NCBI GenBank assembly: GCA_947034885.2 | Contig: OX344753.2 | Coordinates: 14,694,001-14,758,000 of the forward strand | Direction: 5' to 3' | Length of the DNA: 64,000 bases | Source of the DNA: Thuidium tamariscinum | Taxonomy: Eukaryota; Streptophyta; Bryopsida; Hypnales; Thuidiaceae | Shown here: one piece after another, positions 59,779 through 64,000 of the stretch | Layout: every line of letters begins with the position of its first letter | Numbering within the stretch: the stretch's first letter is position 1 | Translations under genes and position numbers: made by a program | Notes under the pieces: model-generated | What the model was told of the DNA's origin: nothing | The model's input: the letters and a program-made list of their open reading frames with translations, nothing else | The model's database searches: none

Positions 59779-60233
59779 GAAGAAACCTTTTTTTTTCCGG
59801 AAGCTGTGAAATGTCTGCTTCCACGTACCGCACATGCGAATCCCACTTCATGCATGGTAGGTGCTGTATGAAGAGTTCTTGCTGATCAAGGTCCATGTCG
59901 TTCATATAGGTAATGAGATTGTGCTTCTCATGTTTCATAGTGCATGAGGTGAATGTAGCGAAGACGAAAACTGTTTTTGAGAAGTATGCAACTGATGAAT
60001 TCATCAAGTCAACATTGTGTGCAGACTTCCTTGCTCTTCAACGACGGAGAAGTAAACAATTTCTCAGCGAACATTCTTTTCCTTTGTAGATAGGGGGACC
60101 GGGGACCCGTGTCATTGTCATTTCTGTCCAAGGTGTTGGGTCGCTTCAGAAGAGTGAGGGCTCATATATTTATGGAACTGAACTACCACTGTAATGCATG
60201 TACGTTCGTGCATGGATTCAGCATTGCAGGGCG

Positions 60234-60519
60234 GCTGCAGAAGTCCCACTCTTGGAGGCCAGTCCTGTCGTGAGGAGGAGAAGGGATCGCAGCGACGGTC
60301 GTCATTGCCCTTTTCCCAATCTCTCGATAAGGAAGTCAGTGGAAGACGTGCCTTTGAAAGACCGGTGGAAGTCATTCCCGACGCAGTGGACATGCACTCA
60401 CTTGCAGAGCCCTGTGTAGGACATGAAGGCATTCTGCAGGCAGAGCAGAAGGGAGGGACCTCCGAAGCCGATGTTCATTCACAATCCAATTCCGACAGTG
60501 ATTTCCAGCCTTTACCGAA
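60234..60519 (+). CDS. Probable internal exon of the TNPA-like gene
   Basis: Open stretch behind a CATTGCAG acceptor-like site (ends 60,230), closing at CCGAAG|GTATGT (donor at 60,520). It encodes a serine/arginine- and acid-rich segment ending SNSDSDFQPLPK. The acidic block resembles DDSDDDFQDP in the downstream frame. The reading frame and exact 5' edge are inferred, not proven. Confidence 0.4.
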
Positions 60520-60826
60520 GGTATGTGCACTCTTACAAATTACTTGGAAAATGAAGGTGCACTTAATACAGGGAAGTCGAAATACATGTTGTAGAGAAAA
60601 AATTAGTGCTCTTAGTCATAGTCATAGGTAGTGACCGGAAAGTACGGAAAACGTGTTACGCTGAGCTTCTGAGCCGAGTTGCACATGAAGGAATTTTTTA
60701 ACAGACTCTTAGTCTTCTTCATATGTCATGTGTGCATGTTAGTCGCATAAAGTTGTCCGACTCCGGCCAAATGGAAATTCTTGTACTGCGGACGACGGTA
60801 GCGGTCTCCGTCGAGGAGAAGACGAA

Positions 60827-62128
60827 GTGCCGACATGCAAGGATGGACAAGAGAGAGGTGGTCGTGTACGCTCCGGAAGAGGGAACCTCAGCGATGAGGA
60901 GCTTCTACAGTGTGTCGAGAAAGAAATTTCCCGGAGCATGTGCCAGGATTTGTCAGGGTATTTCCGTAAATCAAAAATTACTAGAAGTCCTTCGGCAAGT
61001 TGCATGCGGGGGGCACATGTATCATCCAAGCACACAACTGTCTTCCCCTTCGAGCAGTCTACGGATGCACATCAAATACGCAATGACAGTGGACAAGGGC
61101 CAACAAATGAAGATGACAGTGACGACGATTTCCAAGATCCATGTGACCGTGATTGGCGTCTCAGGAAGGTCACTGACAGTCGTGCGTTGTCGAAGTCTGA
61201 ACTGCGTGCTACTCGGAAAAGGAAGAAAGCGGAACGAGAAGTTGCCATGATGAAGCGAGAAGCGACTGGAAGAAAGCCCTTTTACATCATGGTGAATTCT
61301 TTGGGCAAGCCTTATGGTGATGGACTGACAACCTGGAAAACAGAGTTGAACAAGCTTTGTAGAGCTCTGGACCCCTCTATCCGTGATGTTCGTCAGCAAC
61401 CCCATCAGAAAATGCTCCTCCTGAAGAAGCGGCTGACAGATAATTTTGAGTACAGTGGCGTCATTTCTGATAAGCACCTTCTACCTCTTATAGGTCACCG
61501 AGTGTCACAACGAAGGAATGAGCTAATCAACCTCATCAGGGCTGGCAAAGGTCGACCCAGTGGAGTGAGTCCTGAAACATGGGAGAAGTTGACACAAATC
61601 TCTAGCAGTCCGAATTTCCAGATGAAGTCCGCGGCAATGCACTATGCTAATTCGTGTAGGCAGAATGTGGGGAGGACAGGTCCAGGTGGTGAAATCGGTG
61701 TTCGTGAATCACTGAAGAGCATTTTGCGTAGGTCTCCAGACCCCGAGGAGGTTCAAGCGGAAATGACACGAGATAAAGGATACGGTGGGAAAAAAAATGC
61801 GGAAGAAGTGCCTCTTCCTCGTCATAGTTCTACTCAGAATGTTCGGGGCAATGAAGGACCCAATGCCACCGAACGTGCCCTTCAGGGGAATTGCCTACCA
61901 CGAAGATGTCCTGTAGTGGAAGAGAATTCTGCAAGAAGTGGCCAGGACAACGGAAACGAAGCAGCACTGAAGGCTTCGGAGCTTGTCAAGAAATTGCAAG
62001 CTGACATACAATACTTGAAGGCAAGGATGGAGAGGAGCGGGGTGGAGCCCTGTCATGTGGAGCTGCAGCCGCCTACGGAGTTAGTGGCGAACAGGCCTTC
62101 AAGATTGCCTTCAGAAACGAAGACTTAG
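60827..62128 (+). CDS. TNPA-like (Transposase_24-type) regulatory protein
   Basis: Main open frame of the right arm, about 433 codons, ending TAG at 62,126-62,128. The leftmost codon is GTG, so it is probably the last exon of a spliced gene rather than a complete protein. Layout: acidic patch DDSDDDFQDP (residues 97-106), basic helix RATRKRKKAEREVAMMKRE (128-146), a conserved-looking middle domain (150-290) ending in WEKLTQISSSPNFQMKSAAM and RTGPGGEIG, and a C-terminal coiled coil ASELVKKLQADIQYLKARM (383-401). The middle domain has the W-x-S-x-F/K-S...N-R/Q...G-G pattern of plant Ptta/En/Spm Transposase_24 proteins. Such proteins bind subterminal repeats and assist TNP2. It is divergent from TNP2 across the element. 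Similarity was judged by eye. Confidence 0.7.
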   Translation: MPTCKDGQERGGRVRSGRGNLSDEELLQCVEKEISRSMCQDLSGYFRKSKITRSPSASCMRGAHVSSKHTTVFPFEQSTDAHQIRNDSGQGPTNEDDSDDDFQDPCDRDWRLRKVTDSRALSKSELRATRKRKKAEREVAMMKREATGRKPFYIMVNSLGKPYGDGLTTWKTELNKLCRALDPSIRDVRQQPHQKMLLLKKRLTDNFEYSGVISDKHLLPLIGHRVSQRRNELINLIRAGKGRPSGVSPETWEKLTQISSSPNFQMKSAAMHYANSCRQNVGRTGPGGEIGVRESLKSILRRSPDPEEVQAEMTRDKGYGGKKNAEEVPLPRHSSTQNVRGNEGPNATERALQGNCLPRRCPVVEENSARSGQDNGNEAALKASELVKKLQADIQYLKARMERSGVEPCHVELQPPTELVANRPSRLPSETKT

Positions 62129-63512
62129 CAGGTGAGGTAGTCATAGTCCGTCTGCGTCAGACGCACTCAGCGGTGACCACAGAGTTCCCTGTATTCAATG
62201 GGGATTCGTCATGAAGTGCAGTGTGTTTACGTAGCAAACGGACATTGCAGCGCGTAGGGGGTTGCGTTCATGCTTCGCGACATCAGTTGGCACGCATGAG
62301 AACTTGGGCAACTGTTTTAACCGAGGCCTTCACGGAAAGTCGTAGTGCATGTGCAGTTTGTGTAGTCCACGCTTTTCATGGCTGTGTAGGTGAAAGTGGA
62401 AGAGCTTCTCAGTACAAGAGAATGATGTTAGTGGAACGCTCTTGCTTACTGAATCAAGCATTGCCACCACATGGTAGGGAAGCAGTCATCTTAGAAAGCG
62501 AAGGCTTCGTGACGAGTTCAGAAGTCAGACAGGAGTACCACTTCTGTACCCTTTGAAGTTTGAATAAAAGGAAGTAAGTGGAGGTCACTATGAATTTGGG
62601 TGTTAGTGTAATGCATGTCAAGAGCATGGTACTCGAAGGGCGGCTATACACCTGAGTTCTGGAAACGTACTTCTCTACTTTGATTAGGACGAAAGGAAGT
62701 GGAGCACCGTGTCTAGTGATTGCCATAGAATGACTTCACTTACAGGTCAATGAAGTGCTGGTCCCCTGCATGCAGGAAGCAGCGACGGCACAGCGTGGGC
62801 ATTCTACGTCCGCTGCTTGTGGTAATAAGGCAGGTTCTACTTATAATAGCTGGAACATTTCCACGAATGAAGTGTAGGACTGACGGCTATTGTTTCCTTC
62901 CTCATAACAGCGTACCTGAAGTCTACAGTAAGTCTTGGAGAAACTAGGTGGACAAGAAATAAGAAATAATGTAATTTATGGTCGCAGATGATGTGATGAA
63001 CGACATTACAGAGCTAGCTTTCTACAGAAGCACGGTAACAGGAATGGATGAAATTCCTGTAAATTCGAACCATGTCGAAGCGCACACATGAATAACGGAG
63101 GTCACAGATCTTTCTAAATGGACGTGGAAGCTCCAGCCATGTCCTCATGCACAAGCAACCGGGAAAACGAAGCTAATGACGCACTCCCCACACTAATTCG
63201 GTTAATTTAACACATACAACACTACACGTGGCTTCCTCTAAATGGAAACCGATGAAGCAAATAAATCAAGGAAGACTGCGCGGAGGACACGAGGCTTCTC
63301 TGGAATCATGCAAAGAATATTTAATTTCCACGTGGATGCCATGTACAGGCCAGGAAGTCCTCCTCGAAGGGTATATTTACAAAGAAAACCAACACAGAAC
63401 CAAGAGGAACATCTTCACAGGCAGTCCAAACCAACTGTTCCTAACCTACACAGGTTATCAACAGATTTTCTGTTACTTTTCTCTTCAAATGGAAGCCGAA
63501 GCTGTAGTAGTG
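62129..63512. repeat. Right subterminal region of the outer CACTA
   Basis: Noncoding, with GAAGTGC motifs (for example 62,213 and 62,752) and GGAAGTGGA-type variants mirroring the left arm. The last roughly 50 bp form the diverged right TIR ending GTAGTAGTG at 63,512. Frames crossing 63,242-63,560 run past the element end and are not genes. Confidence 0.6.
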
Positions 63513-64000
63513 ATTGGTGTTACCTATATTTTAAAGTCAAATAAAATCTTACAATCTTGAGTACCAATTTTGGTAATTTTGTAATTGAATATCCTCTAAA
63601 ATTTAATTCAATTATCAAATATCAAATTTCAAAAAAAATTGTTTATGATGTTTTTATTGAAGATTGTTATGCAAGGGTGTCCATTACTATTACAAACCTC
63701 CTACAATAGTAACTTCAAATCACAATGACAATGAATTCTACATATGAACACAAAATATGCTTACTAGCAAAATAACAAGAATTTTTCTCAAAGAGTGTTG
63801 TAGAAGACCTAGTCGGATGTAATTTTTGGGTTATTTTTGTACAAATCAGAGTATAAATTGTAGTAAAAGGCAAGCAGTTAGTGAATTTGAAGTCCTAGTA
63901 GGTTGTTTTGGAATGTGGAAGTGTGTCCAAATTGGGTAGAACGTCTTAGTTGGGTGTGTCTAATTATCCTAGTCGGAAGTCTGGTTGGGTAGCTGGTGAG
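63513..64000 (+). repeat. Host DNA: rest of interrupted family A repeat
   Basis: AT-rich DNA starting with the ATT TSD. TTTTAAAGTCAAATAAAATC (63,529 on) and TTTATTGAAGATTGTTATGC (63,652 on) match ACTTTGAAGTTAAATAAAAC and TTCTATTGAAGATTTTGTGC in copy 2 at 38.7-38.9 kb. No gene in the remainder. Confidence 0.7.

Larger units (their letters stand above)
18183..63512. mobile_element. Outer CACTA (En/Spm-type) transposon with nested insertions
   Basis: The left end is CACTACTGGAGGTGGG and the complement of the right end is CACTACTACAGCTTCG. After a variable stretch they align again around AAGAGAAAA-GAACA...CTGT. ATT flanks both sides (18,180-18,182 and 63,513-63,515), the 3-bp TSD of CACTA elements. 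GC content rises sharply at both edges. Joining the flanks rebuilds a member of dispersed repeat family A, as a simple insertion predicts. The element carries TNP2 on the minus strand in its left arm and a TNPA-like gene on the plus strand in its right arm. Without the nested MITE and giant element it would be about 18.5 kb. The TIRs are strongly diverged, so the insertion is old. Confidence 0.85.

Noticed and set aside
60723-61250. 175-codon frame overlapping the TNPA-like gene
   Set aside because: It runs in another frame across the stronger 433-codon frame and has no family features; a shadow.
18183-63512. LTR retrotransposon or Helitron as carrier of the gene fragments
   Set aside because: No long direct repeats, reverse transcriptase, integrase, Rep/helicase or CTRR end were seen; CACTA ends with 3-bp TSDs explain the block.
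63228-63560. Two overlapping 100-110-codon frames near the outer right end
   Set aside because: They cross the transposon boundary at 63,512 into host DNA and show no motif.

Overview
This is AT-rich plant nuclear DNA dominated by class II transposons. The plant call rests on a CACTA (En/Spm, CMC) transposase with its plant-type accessory domains, spliced plant gene fragments (transketolase, taxilin, an SBT2-type subtilase) and several MITE families. I cannot name the species. I found no intact host gene, no rRNA or tRNA gene, and no CRISPR array.

Layout. Positions 1-18,182 are AT-rich host DNA with MITEs and diverged dispersed repeats. Positions 18,183-63,512 read as one CACTA element of about 18.8 kb that other insertions have expanded to 45.3 kb. 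It has CACTACT ends, a 3-bp ATT target-site duplication (TSD) and distinctly higher GC. Its left arm holds a TNP2-type transposase gene on the minus strand (20,033-25,819). Its right arm holds a TNPA-like regulatory gene on the plus strand (about 59.3-62.1 kb). Host DNA resumes at 63,513.

Two members of a second CACTA family (ends CACTATA, TIRs containing a hairpin) sit inside the outer element. A 331-bp MITE (20,233-20,563, TSD CCC) lies in the last TNP2 exon. A giant 26,504-bp non-autonomous element (26,498-53,001, TSD AAG) lies between the two arms. The giant element encodes no transposase that I can see. It carries decayed gene pieces: unidentified exons (27.7-29.1 kb, minus), taxilin exons with introns (30.25-32.0 kb, minus), an uninterrupted C-terminal three quarters of transketolase (34.77-36.4 kb, minus) and the first third of an SBT2 subtilase with introns (48.4-51.0 kb, plus). 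AT-rich repeats like those outside fill the rest, and a 30-bp minisatellite lies near its right end.

How the parts relate. TNP2 would cut and join, and the TNPA-like protein would bind subterminal repeats; the arms are full of GAAGTGC/GCACTTC motifs that could be its sites. TNP2 is now dead: it has two in-frame stops plus the MITE. All cargo genes are also broken. The window is best read as a fossil nest of Pack-CACTA activity. Order of events: host repeat, then outer CACTA, then CACTATA-family insertions into it.
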